Shown piece by piece: positions 8,346 to 16,423 of a stretch of DNA of 64,000 nucleotides. A program made the translations under genes and the position numbers. Every line of letters begins with the position of its first letter. Positions within the stretch are counted from its first letter, which is position 1. Origin of the DNA: Bacteroidota bacterium (GTDB taxonomy: Bacteria > Bacteroidota > Bacteroidia > Cytophagales > Cytophagaceae); the NCBI GenBank assembly GCA_023392125.1, contig JAEVZS010000002.1, positions 372,001-436,000 of the forward strand, in the 5' to 3' direction. The notes under the pieces were generated by a model that made no database searches, had not been told where the DNA came from, and saw only the letters and a program-made list of their open reading frames with translations.

Positions 8346-9347
8346 TCAGAAAGCATTTACACCATTTACTGTTGTATATTTGAAGCTTAGCTTTTGGTCC
8401 GGAAATACATGGGCAAACGCGCTTTGCGCCATCAGAGCAGCTTCATGAAAACCACAAAGAATCAGTTTTAGCTTTCCTTCGTATGTGTTGATATCACCTA
8501 TGGCATAAATGCCGGGAATATTGGTGCTGTAGTCAGCTGTATTTACTTCTATGGCGGACTTGTCAATCTGGAGTCCCCAGTCAGCTATCGGACCGAGTTT
8601 GGGGCTCAGACCGAAGAGCGGGATCAGATAATCTGTTTCGATTATTCGAGTTTGTTTTTCTTTATCCAGTAGCGTAACTGCGTTTAATTTGCCATTTCCT
8701 GCAACAGACTGAATATTGTGATTTAGCAGGAGCTCTATTTTTCCTGCATGGGCCAGATCAACTACTTTTTGTACAGAATCCGGAGCGCCCCGAAATGATT
8801 CACTACGGTGCACCAGGGTGACTTTCCTGGCTATATTGCTAAGGTATAATGTCCAGTCCAGCGCAGAGTCTCCCCCGCCGGCAATAACAAGATTCTGGTC
8901 TCTGAATTTTTCAGGATCTTTGACTATATAGCTGATCCCTTTGCCCTCGAACTGCTCAAGATTTTCGATTTGAGGTTTCCTCGGCTCAAAGCATCCGAGA
9001 CCACCGGCAATAACAATGACCTTGGCCTGAACTTTAGTGGCGTCAGAAGTATTTACAATAAAGCCGTTTGGGGTTTTCTCTATGTGCTCAACACGTTCGC
9101 CAAGGGTAAATTCCGGTTTAAACGGGGCAATTTGTTTTGCCAGATTATCGACCAGATCCTGTGCGAGCACTTCAGGATAGCCCGGGATATCATAAATCGG
9201 TTTTTGCGGATATATTTCAGACAGCTGGCCGCCGATTTGCGGCAAAGCATCTATCAGATGGCAGCGCATTTTTAATAATCCGGCTTCGAAAACAGCAAAT
9301 AGCCCGACAGGTCCGGCGCCGATAATGCATATATCAGTATAAATCAT
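8346..9347 (-). CDS. Ferredoxin-NADP reductase, thioredoxin-reductase-like type
   Basis: A 333-residue FAD/NAD(P)-binding protein that moves electrons between NADPH and ferredoxin. The FAD-binding GAGPVGLFAVFEAG is at the N-terminus, IGGQLSEIYPQKPIYDIPG follows, the NADP-binding GGGDSALDW lies near residue 158, and YAIGDINTYEGKLKLI near residue 275 closes the FAD site. It lacks the redox-active CxxC of thioredoxin reductases, which marks the TrxR-like FNR class. Its ferredoxin follows by 1 bp. A leader peptide with five tandem Cys codons lies 79 bp upstream, suggesting that the operon responds to cysteine and supplies electrons for sulfite reduction; that link is inference. Confidence 0.92.
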   Translation of the reverse strand: MIYTDICIIGAGPVGLFAVFEAGLLKMRCHLIDALPQIGGQLSEIYPQKPIYDIPGYPEVLAQDLVDNLAKQIAPFKPEFTLGERVEHIEKTPNGFIVNTSDATKVQAKVIVIAGGLGCFEPRKPQIENLEQFEGKGISYIVKDPEKFRDQNLVIAGGGDSALDWTLYLSNIARKVTLVHRSESFRGAPDSVQKVVDLAHAGKIELLLNHNIQSVAGNGKLNAVTLLDKEKQTRIIETDYLIPLFGLSPKLGPIADWGLQIDKSAIEVNTADYSTNIPGIYAIGDINTYEGKLKLILCGFHEAALMAQSAFAHVFPDQKLSFKYTTVNGVNAF

Positions 9348-9425
9348 AAGAGTGTTTGGTTTGAAGTTGCAAGAAGATTTGAAAAGAATCAGCCCGCTTT
9401 TATCACAGGCCTGCCGGTTGGAGAA
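9348..9425 (-). promoter_or_regulatory. Leader hairpin region upstream of the ferredoxin reductase
   Basis: Untranslated stretch between the Cys-rich leader ORF and the reductase start. It holds the 3' arm of the TGCCGGT/ACCGGCA hairpin. The adjacent GGCAGG can alternatively pair with CCTGCC in codons 4-5 of the leader, so two exclusive folds can be drawn. The last 60 bases before the ATG are unstructured and A/C/T-rich on the transcript. Confidence 0.45.
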
Positions 9426-9485
9426 TTACCGGCAACAACAGCAACAGCTGTCAGATGAGCACACAATAAAGGCAGGTAATAGCAT
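9426..9485 (-). CDS. Leader peptide with five consecutive Cys codons
   Basis: A 19-codon frame (MLLPAFIVCSSDSCCCCCR, then TAA) on the strand of the ferredoxin reductase and 79 bp upstream of it. The five Cys codons TGT-TGC-TGT-TGT-TGC sit just before the stop. The final codons are inside an inverted repeat: TGCCGGT, 9-nt loop, ACCGGCA (minus strand, about 9431 to 9409). This is the arrangement of an amino-acid-sensing leader: scarce Cys-tRNA would stall the ribosome on the Cys run and prevent the hairpin. There is no T run after the hairpin, so control would be translational or Rho-linked. Translation is unproven. Confidence 0.6.
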   Translation of the reverse strand: MLLPAFIVCSSDSCCCCCR

Positions 9486-9788
9486 CTTACACTCCTGGCA
9501 GTGGTGTCCAGCAGGTAAAATATGTGTGCTATCGTGTAGTATGCGGCTCAAAATTTTGTTTTATGAATATGTGAATATTGAAATAATATTTCAAAATATA
9601 TAATATTTTTTTAATTATTTGGAATATTATTTTGGAAAAAGAATCTATTGATAACAATACAACGTCAAAATACGTTAGAGGATGTATTGTCGCAGATCAT
9701 CTGTAAATGACAATAATGATTGGAAGTATGATATCATGTGTTGTAATCTTTGAATATTTTTTATTTTTTTAGAAATAAAACAATTCTT

Positions 9789-10343
9789 ATGAGAAAGATA
9801 TTCCCGTTATCCGTGATTTCTTTTGTCTTAAGCATATTTTTGACATCCTATACAGGAAAAGATGGTTTTGTGGATGTGTTGAATGTTTTGGAGGATAATG
9901 AACTGAGAGAAAAGCTCATTCTTTTTGAGATGGAAGGCATCGAACGTCTGCCGGAAGATTCTGTCAATCTGGACCGTGCTATTCAGACAGCCAGTTCCTA
10001 TCTTGGCACCAGACATCGCATGGGAGGATTAAGCCGGCAGGGTATTGATTGTTCCGGTCTGGTGAAGGTTGCTTTCGCAGAAGCCGGGTTGGTTTTGCCC
10101 CATTCATCCAATGAGCAGGCAAGATTTGGAAGAGTAATCCCGCAAATGGAGGAACTTAAAGCCGGAGATATGGTATTTTTCTGCAATTCCTATGCTACCC
10201 GAAACCCTATTACTCATTCGGGAATCTATATAGGGAATAACAATTTTATTCATGCGTCTTTTTCGGCAGGTGTAGTGATTACTTCTCTTGAAAGTCCTTA
10301 TTGGAATGAGCGCTTTTTGTTTGGTACACGATTGTCGGATTAA
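9789..10343 (+). CDS. NlpC/P60-family cell-wall hydrolase
   Basis: Secreted C40-family cysteine peptidase, expected to cleave peptide stems of peptidoglycan. Counting from the ATG at 9789, residues 1-22 form a signal peptide, and the catalytic triad is visible as Cys88 (GIDCSGLVKVAF), His143 (THSGIYIG) and His155 (FIHASF). The frame extends upstream to a TTG at 9750, but the ATG at 9789 starts a clean signal peptide. Length (184 residues) is that of a minimal NlpC/P60 enzyme with a short N-terminal spacer and no separate binding domain. It is followed 44 bp later by guanine deaminase, with no clear functional link. Confidence 0.9.
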   Translation: MRKIFPLSVISFVLSIFLTSYTGKDGFVDVLNVLEDNELREKLILFEMEGIERLPEDSVNLDRAIQTASSYLGTRHRMGGLSRQGIDCSGLVKVAFAEAGLVLPHSSNEQARFGRVIPQMEELKAGDMVFFCNSYATRNPITHSGIYIGNNNFIHASFSAGVVITSLESPYWNERFLFGTRLSD

Positions 10344-10387
10344 TGGAGTGGCTACGGCTATAGAATAAACGTAATTAATAGATCAGG

Positions 10388-10864
10388 ATGGAGTCAAGAA
10401 TAAAAGAAATGATGCAGCTGGCAGTTGAACTATCTGCCGAAGGAATGAAGCGCGGCGATGGCGGGCCTTTTGGTTCCATCGTAGTTCGTGGTAATGAAAT
10501 TGTCGGCAGAGGCTGGAATCAGGTTTTGAAAACCAACGACCCGACTGCACATGCCGAAGTTGTTGCCATTCGTGATGCATGCAGCAGGCTAAAAACGTTT
10601 GATCTGGCCGGCTGCGAAATTTTTACATCCTGCGAACCCTGTCCTATGTGTCTGGGTGCGATATATTGGGCACGCCCTGACCGTGTTTATTATGCCAATA
10701 CCAAAGAGGATGCGGCAGCGATTGAGTTTGATGACTCCTTTATCTATTCGGAAATTCATCTGCCGAATTCTTCAAAAAAAATACCTCTCATACACATACA
10801 GGACCCGGAGGCATTAAAAGTATTTGAAAACTGGGTAAAAAAAGCGGATCGGATTACCTATTGA
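10388..10864 (+). CDS. guaD: Guanine deaminase (cytidine-deaminase fold)
   Basis: Deaminates guanine to xanthine. The zinc site is seen as HAEVVAIRDA (His ligand and catalytic Glu) and SCEPCPMCLGAIYWAR (two Cys ligands). The FDDSFIYSEI segment and the C-terminal WVKKADRITY resemble Bacillus GuaD, which has nearly the same length (158 residues here), so guanine deaminase is preferred over the tRNA adenosine deaminase TadA. Cytoplasmic purine catabolism, complementing the adenine deaminase at 246. The last 7 bp overlap the 3' end of the convergent peptide deformylase gene. Confidence 0.88.
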   Translation: MESRIKEMMQLAVELSAEGMKRGDGGPFGSIVVRGNEIVGRGWNQVLKTNDPTAHAEVVAIRDACSRLKTFDLAGCEIFTSCEPCPMCLGAIYWARPDRVYYANTKEDAAAIEFDDSFIYSEIHLPNSSKKIPLIHIQDPEALKVFENWVKKADRITY

Positions 10865-11448
10865 GGGTTTTCCGGATATACCATTGGATACATTGTGGGC
10901 ACCTGACCGCTGGCAATCTGTTGTAGTTTGTTGTCGAGTATTTTTCTTCTGACCGGCTTTAAATGATCAAGGTATAATATTCCCTGAGAATGATCGTATT
11001 CGTGCTGAATAATCCGGGCATCCATGCCGCTGTAGGTTTGACGCTTTTGAATGAAGCTTCTGTCCAGGTACTCGATGGTAATATCCCAGGGGCGTTCAAC
11101 CCTTTCTGAGATGCCAGGGATACTTAAGCAGCCTTCAAAATCAACCCAGGTCCGCATGGAACGATTGATAATACGCGCATTAATAAACGTTTCGTGTATC
11201 CCCTCACTCTCCTCGAAATATAGATGACGCTCTTCGGCTGGCAGGCTTTGATAAAATGAACGACTGTCAACAACAAAGAGACTTACAGGCAGATTAATCT
11301 GGGAAGCAGATAAGCCGCAGGCACCTGTTTTAGACAAGGTTTCCCACATATCGTCAATCAGGGTGCCCCAATCCAGAAAATCGTGATCGGCTTTTTCGCA
11401 TTTTTCTCTCAGTAACTGATGACCGTAGGACAGAATGCACAGACTCAT
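10858..11448 (-). CDS. def: Peptide deformylase, divergent
   Basis: Removes the N-terminal formyl group from nascent proteins. All three family motifs are present: GLSASQI (motif I; usual form is GLAAPQ), EGCLSIPG (motif II, metal-binding Cys) and IIQHEYDHSQGILYLD (motif III, HExxDH). The catalytic Gln, Cys, two His and Glu are kept, but motif I has Ser for Ala and Ser for Pro/Thr, so this may be a secondary deformylase. At 196 residues it is slightly longer than the E. coli enzyme. The 3' end overlaps guaD by 7 bp in convergent orientation. Confidence 0.88.
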   Translation of the reverse strand: MSLCILSYGHQLLREKCEKADHDFLDWGTLIDDMWETLSKTGACGLSASQINLPVSLFVVDSRSFYQSLPAEERHLYFEESEGIHETFINARIINRSMRTWVDFEGCLSIPGISERVERPWDITIEYLDRSFIQKRQTYSGMDARIIQHEYDHSQGILYLDHLKPVRRKILDNKLQQIASGQVPTMYPMVYPENPQ

Positions 11449-11636
11449 AGGCTTGATAAGCAGGTTTATTCAATAGTTTAAGTAACACGTAGCATACTCG
11501 CTGTCCGGTTCATAAACAAAGAAGTTGCAAAAGTGTTCTTATATCTGGGATAATCTCCAGAACCGATTCACAGTGCTACAGGATTAGTGCTTCATTATCA
11601 GAGGAAATTAAGTTTCACCATTAATCAGAATCAGCT

Positions 11637-12836
11637 ATGAATTATTCAATAACGCAATCAGGACTATATGCTTTAATCAGAGGAGTCATAGTGGCATACC
11701 TTTTTTTGAGTATATCCGGATGTAAAAAAGATGATGAAAAAGAACCGGAGCCGGAGATAAATGCTGAAATAATTGAAGGAAACATTGATAATCCAAGGAT
11801 TTTAACCAAAGTAAACAGCCTTGGCAACTCCTATTACTGCTTTACGGGACGAACTGATATAAATGCAGAGCTGAGCATTGAACCCGGTGTGATTGTCCTG
11901 TTTAAGAAAGAAGCTGATTTGTATATAAAAGAGAATGGCACACTAAAGGCAATTGGTAATGAAACGGATAAAATTATATTCAGAGGTGAGCAGGATGTGA
12001 AAGGTTACTGGGGTGGATTATATTTTCATTCGGATCATGAAGGGAATAATCTCCAGTATTGTATAATTGAAAATGCGGGCAATAAAGATCGTTCAACACC
12101 GGTACGAACAGCGGCGGTTATTGTGCATAATGGCAGCAGGCTGATTATGCACAATACGGTTATAAGTAAAAGCGGAGGATATGGAATATTTCTGTATGAG
12201 AAAGCAGTGCTTCCGGATTTTAACAACAATACAATTAAAGAGTCTTCTACAGCCCCGGCGATAGCGGCTCTGGAAAGTATCGCCTTTTTTGGTAGTTCCA
12301 ACAATTTTCAGGGGAATGCTAATGATCATGTGGATACGTACAATTCTTATAATAATCTGACAGGTGATCATGTCTGGAGCAGGCTAAATGTTCCTTACAG
12401 ACTTCCGGGAAAAAGGATCGATATAGAGGGAAATATACAAGTTAAAGCGGGGACTGTTTTTATTACTACTCCTACATGTGCCTTGAGAATTCAGCCGGGA
12501 GCTTCTTTTGCGGCTGAGGGGAGCGCCGGTGAACCTGTTGTATTCAGGGGGCAGGAAGCTAAAAACGGTTTCTGGGGCGGTTTTCAGTTTGTATCGGATA
12601 GTGAGCAGAATGTATTGCGTCATATAATTCTGGAACATGCAGGTGGTAGTAATACATTTGCCTCACCTGATAGAAAAGCCGGTATTGAGGTTTCCGGAAC
12701 AGGTCGGCTTGTTATTGCAAACAGCAGAATATCCTATTGCAATGGTGCAGCCATACGGGTTCTTAAAAACGGATATCTTACAGAGACAGACAATACATTT
12801 TCTGATAACGAAATAAATCAGGTTGTGAGTCAATAA
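11637..12836 (+). CDS. Lipoprotein with duplicated right-handed beta-helix region
   Basis: A 399-residue protein with a lipoprotein signal: a hydrophobic stretch ending in LSISGCKKDD, whose Cys (about residue 29) would be lipidated, followed by a Glu/Pro-rich linker. The rest consists of two related halves. Each has an IEPGVIVLFKK or IQPGASFAAEG start, an IIFRG / VVFRG strand, a WGGLYFHSD / WGGFQFVSD element, and a LQYCIIENAG / LRHIILEHAG turn followed by an asparagine-rich coil. This pattern fits parallel beta-helix surface proteins. No catalytic residues can be assigned. Likely anchored to the outer membrane; function unknown. Confidence 0.78.
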   Translation: MNYSITQSGLYALIRGVIVAYLFLSISGCKKDDEKEPEPEINAEIIEGNIDNPRILTKVNSLGNSYYCFTGRTDINAELSIEPGVIVLFKKEADLYIKENGTLKAIGNETDKIIFRGEQDVKGYWGGLYFHSDHEGNNLQYCIIENAGNKDRSTPVRTAAVIVHNGSRLIMHNTVISKSGGYGIFLYEKAVLPDFNNNTIKESSTAPAIAALESIAFFGSSNNFQGNANDHVDTYNSYNNLTGDHVWSRLNVPYRLPGKRIDIEGNIQVKAGTVFITTPTCALRIQPGASFAAEGSAGEPVVFRGQEAKNGFWGGFQFVSDSEQNVLRHIILEHAGGSNTFASPDRKAGIEVSGTGRLVIANSRISYCNGAAIRVLKNGYLTETDNTFSDNEINQVVSQ

Positions 12837-13025
12837 GTAGTCTGTTATTTTATTTAATGAAGCCTGGTTCTGGAATGTCAGCGGGCTTCGTTATCATAAG
12901 TGAGAATATCTGAATCTCAATAAGGGGATATTTTTTGCTGTGGAGCGCTGCATCCATTTATTCATTGCTTCTTTTTGTTTACATTAGTATTCAGGTACTA
13001 TCATTTTTAATCCCCGCTCCAGATC

Positions 13026-14375
13026 ATGAAAGAAGAAATTATCAATGAATTGAAAGACAGTCATCATTCCAAAATCCGGTTTGCCGTAAGCGATATTGAC
13101 GGTGTGCTCAGAGGTAAGATTATTCTTAAGGAGAAGCTCTGGGAGTCTCTCGCCGGAGGTATTGGTTTCTGCGATGTGATCTTTGGCTGGGATATTAATG
13201 ACGCATGTTATACCAATACGCAGTTTACCGGCTGGCATACGGGATTCCCTGACAAGTTTGCCCATATAGATTTCGACACATTCAGGGAAATCCCCTGGGA
13301 AAATAATACTCCGTTTTTTCTTGCCGATTTCTTTCCGGACTCGGAGCTGATTCCCTGTCCGCGGAGTGTTCTTCGGAAAGTATTGTCCCGGGCAGATGAA
13401 ATGGGGTATAAAACCCGTTTTGCTCAGGAATTTGAGTGGTTTAATTTTCTGGATACCTCAAAAAGTCTGCAGAGCAAAGGATTTCAGAATCTCGAGACTA
13501 TTAGTACAGGAATGTTTGGCTATTCGTTAATACGGCCTGCTTCCTATCATGCCTATTACGATGACTTGTTCAATCTGCTGGATCGTTTTAAAGTGCAGCT
13601 CGAAGGCCTGCATACTGAAACAGGACCTGGTGTATATGAAGCCGCAATACGGCATAAACCTGTGCTTGAAGCTGCAGATCGCGCAATTTTGTTTAAAACT
13701 TCAGTCCGGGAAATAGCCGGAAGACATGGAATAGTTCCCTCATTTATGGCAAAGTGGAATGCCGGTTTACCCGGATGTAGCGGACATATCCATCAGAGCC
13801 TGTGGTCAGAAGATGAAAAAACAAACCTGTTTTTCAATCCGGAAACGGAAGACGGACTAAGTGATCTGATGAAGTCATATATAGCAGGTCAGCTTTATTG
13901 CTTGCCTGAAATATTGCCTATGTATGCTCCAACCATAAACAGCTATAAACGTCTGATAGAGGGTTCCTGGGCGCCTGTTACTATTACCTGGGGTGTTGAA
14001 AACAGAACAACAGCTCTTCGGGTAATTAGAGGAAATGAAAAAGGAACCAGGCTTGAGACAAGAGTACCCGGAGCGGATACCAATCCGTATCTGGCAATGG
14101 CTGCTGCGCTTGCTTCAGGTCTCTATGGAATAAAACATAATCTGCCGCTGAATATGTCACCTGTAGCAGGTAACGCATATGCTCATTCTGGTAGCAGACG
14201 TCTGGCAGCCAATCTCCGGGAGGCAACTTTACAAATGAAAAAGTCAGCTATTGCTAAAGAACTCTTTGGTGAAATGTTTGTTGAGCATTTCTGTCAGACC
14301 AGAGAGTGGGAATGGGAACAGTATTCCAGACAGGTGACTGACTGGGAATTAAAGCGTTATTTCGAAATTGTATAA
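13026..14375 (+). CDS. Glutamine-synthetase-like gamma-glutamyl-amine ligase
   Basis: A GS-fold ATP-dependent ligase of 449 residues. Core catalytic motifs are present: AQEFEWF (metal-binding Glu), LEGLHTETGPGVYEAAI, GCSGHIHQSLW (substrate/ATP loop), NSYKRLIEGSWAP, ENRTTALRV (ATP/phosphate Arg) and LETRVPGADTNPYLAMAAALASG. The N-terminal FAVSDIDGVLRGKII matches the GS beta-grasp domain. The GPGV in place of GPGQ and the operon context point away from true glutamine synthetase and towards PuuA/GlnT-type enzymes that join glutamate to an amine. It heads a three-gene operon (18-bp gap to an APH-like kinase, then a HAD-IIA protein), so the amine may be an amino-alcohol or phosphorylated compound. 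Substrate unknown. Confidence 0.85.
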   Translation: MKEEIINELKDSHHSKIRFAVSDIDGVLRGKIILKEKLWESLAGGIGFCDVIFGWDINDACYTNTQFTGWHTGFPDKFAHIDFDTFREIPWENNTPFFLADFFPDSELIPCPRSVLRKVLSRADEMGYKTRFAQEFEWFNFLDTSKSLQSKGFQNLETISTGMFGYSLIRPASYHAYYDDLFNLLDRFKVQLEGLHTETGPGVYEAAIRHKPVLEAADRAILFKTSVREIAGRHGIVPSFMAKWNAGLPGCSGHIHQSLWSEDEKTNLFFNPETEDGLSDLMKSYIAGQLYCLPEILPMYAPTINSYKRLIEGSWAPVTITWGVENRTTALRVIRGNEKGTRLETRVPGADTNPYLAMAAALASGLYGIKHNLPLNMSPVAGNAYAHSGSRRLAANLREATLQMKKSAIAKELFGEMFVEHFCQTREWEWEQYSRQVTDWELKRYFEIV

Positions 14376-14393
14376 GTAAAAGTATCGTAACCG

Positions 14394-15437
14394 ATGCGAA
14401 CTATAGATTTTACTACAGTAATAGTGCAGGCATGGGCAGATTATGCTCCCGGCCGTCGTATATTCAGCATAGTTGACATAAGTGCAAGAGTATCTACCAA
14501 TCATGTATACAAGATTACGCTGAATGATGGGTTTGTTATAGCAAAACTGTCCTACTTTGGCAGGTATGAGCATTTTGTAGAAGATCATAATATCATTCAT
14601 CAGCTGGGTTCCCTACTGCCTTCACCTTACGAAAACTTTCTGGCCAGCTCATATACGCATAAGAATAAGGTTTTTACGTATCGTTCCAGAGATGAACTGA
14701 AAGATGTCTGGGTAGTGTTCTATCATCCTGTTGAGGTTGTTGATAAGCTTCCCAGGCGACTGGACGAAAGGCACATCCGGGCCTTGGGAAAAGAGCTGGC
14801 CTGTTTTCATCTGGCCTGCGCGGAAGCAGCTCCCGGACTTCAACCCTCATCCAAGACACTTGACAGTGATATAGTAAGCTTATTAAAAAGACTGGATACA
14901 GAAGAAGGACAGTTTGAGCATGGACTTCACCTGGATATAATCAGAGAACAATGCAATCTTTTCCTGAGGAATACGGAAAAGCTTCGATACAAGAAAGACT
15001 TTGATAAAATTCCTGTATTTGTTGACTGGAACATTGGCAACTTCTCAGTCACCAGAGACTTGAGATTTTACTCACGCTGGGATTATGACTGGTTCAGAAT
15101 GTCTTCCCGGGTTATGGATTTTTACTTTTTCAGCCGGGTAGTTTCCGATGTCGGAGATCGAACCATATTCAGCTATGTTGTTGATCCGCTTATGGAAGAC
15201 CGCTTTATGATTTTTCTTAAAGAATATCATGCAATATATCCGCTTACAGAAGAGGAGGTTTTGTTTATAAAGGAAGCTTATCGTTTTTTTATACTAAACT
15301 ATGTTATAAAAGACGGAAAGTACTTTTTTCATGACATGTATGCAACACGTCTGCAATATCTTGCATATTCGGAATACTTTCCCCAACTTGATGCCCGTTT
15401 TGATGCCGGTCGTATCCTGAAAGCATTAAATATCTAA
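14394..15437 (+). CDS. APH/choline-kinase-like phosphotransferase
   Basis: A 347-residue kinase-like protein of the aminoglycoside/choline phosphotransferase fold. Seen: a nucleotide-loop-like start (TNHVYKITLNDGFVIAKL, conserved Lys), the catalytic loop VFVDWNIGNFSV (Asp and Asn) and the metal-binding WDYDWFRMSSRVMDFYF. Small-molecule kinases of this fold phosphorylate hydroxyl groups of amines and antibiotics; this one sits between a gamma-glutamyl ligase-like gene (18 bp upstream) and a HAD protein (20 bp downstream), so a catabolic or biosynthetic role on an amino-alcohol is more likely than drug resistance. The fold is fairly sure; the substrate is not known. Confidence 0.75.
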   Translation: MRTIDFTTVIVQAWADYAPGRRIFSIVDISARVSTNHVYKITLNDGFVIAKLSYFGRYEHFVEDHNIIHQLGSLLPSPYENFLASSYTHKNKVFTYRSRDELKDVWVVFYHPVEVVDKLPRRLDERHIRALGKELACFHLACAEAAPGLQPSSKTLDSDIVSLLKRLDTEEGQFEHGLHLDIIREQCNLFLRNTEKLRYKKDFDKIPVFVDWNIGNFSVTRDLRFYSRWDYDWFRMSSRVMDFYFFSRVVSDVGDRTIFSYVVDPLMEDRFMIFLKEYHAIYPLTEEEVLFIKEAYRFFILNYVIKDGKYFFHDMYATRLQYLAYSEYFPQLDARFDAGRILKALNI

Positions 15438-15457
15438 TCATTTCAATTAATGCCTGA

Positions 15458-16303
15458 ATGAAAATAAAGTCTTTTAAATCGGTAGTTTCCAAATACAAGG
15501 TTGTTTATTTTGACGCTTTTGGAGTTTTGAAGAACTATCAGGGCATTATTGAAGGAATAGACAGGACTTTTGCTTATCTGAAAGAGCAGAATATAGATTT
15601 TTATATCCTTACCAATGATGCGTCCCGTAGTCCTGAGCAGCTGGCTCAGGGATACCGGAATGCCGGAATTAACGATATTACCGCGGATAAGATTATCTCG
15701 TCCGGAATGCTGGCAAGGCAGTATCTGCGCTATAAGGTTAAAAATGGAACGGTTGCTTATCTCGGGACGGGCAATTCTGCACATTACCTGAGGGATCTCG
15801 GGCTTGAGACAATATCAATTTCTGATGTAAGCCTGGAGGATATGGAAGATATCGGAGCGCTGGTTTTTCTGGATGATGAAGGTTTTGACTGGAATACCGA
15901 TATCAACAAAACAATAAATCTCCTGAGACGAAAAAATATTCCGGTTATCGTTGCAAATACAGATACAGCCTATCCATTGTCAAAAAAAGACATCGCTGTA
16001 GCAATAGGCGGTCTGGCGGATATGGTGGAAAATATTGTCGGCAAACGCTTTATCCGTTTCGGAAAGCCGGATGCTCAGATGTTTGTTTTTGCCTATGAGC
16101 ATGTTATGAAAAGCAAAAAAATCAGCCGGCGCGAAATGCTGATGGTTGGCGATACACTGGATACAGATATACTGGGTGGAAATAAATTCGGATTGGATAC
16201 TGTACTTGTACTCTCAGGAAATACCCTGAGTGATCAGGTCAGCTTCAGAATCAGATCATCAGGAATTATCCCGACTTATATTTGTGACTCTGTTATTATA
16301 TAA
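15458..16303 (+). CDS. HAD-IIA family protein with altered nucleophile motif
   Basis: A 281-residue HAD-superfamily protein of the cap-IIA type (NagD-like). Motif I is YFDAFGVL, so nucleophile Asp19 is kept but the general acid/base Asp two residues later is Phe21. Motif II is LTNDASRSP, motif III has the Lys in FGKPDAQMF, and motif IV is MVGDTLDTDILGG. Members without the second Asp may be poor phosphatases, or act as phosphotransferases or sugar/phosphate-binding proteins. Third gene of the ligase-kinase-HAD operon; 20 bp separate it from the kinase. It may remove a phosphate placed by the kinase, if it is active at all. Confidence 0.82.
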   Translation: MKIKSFKSVVSKYKVVYFDAFGVLKNYQGIIEGIDRTFAYLKEQNIDFYILTNDASRSPEQLAQGYRNAGINDITADKIISSGMLARQYLRYKVKNGTVAYLGTGNSAHYLRDLGLETISISDVSLEDMEDIGALVFLDDEGFDWNTDINKTINLLRRKNIPVIVANTDTAYPLSKKDIAVAIGGLADMVENIVGKRFIRFGKPDAQMFVFAYEHVMKSKKISRREMLMVGDTLDTDILGGNKFGLDTVLVLSGNTLSDQVSFRIRSSGIIPTYICDSVII

Positions 16304-16375
16304 TAATAATCTTGTTTTGGTTTTATCACTCGGGAATCATGAATTAAGTAAGTTAAAGTCAGTAACAATAATAAA

Positions 16376-16401
16376 AAAACCGGATGTTACCATCCGGTTT
16401 T
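16376..16401. terminator. Bidirectional Rho-independent terminator
   Basis: AAAACCGGATG, loop TTAC, CATCCGGTTTT: an 11-bp perfect stem, with A and T runs on the two sides. It terminates both the HAD operon (plus strand) and rpoD (minus strand). Confidence 0.92.
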
Positions 16402-16423
16402 TTTATTATTTGAGTAGCAGTTC

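Noticed and set aside
9352..9603. An 83-residue plus-strand frame with a run of Gln codons
   Set aside because: Lies opposite the Cys-codon leader; the Gln run is just the complement-strand reading of that segment in another frame, composition is odd and nothing downstream supports a gene.
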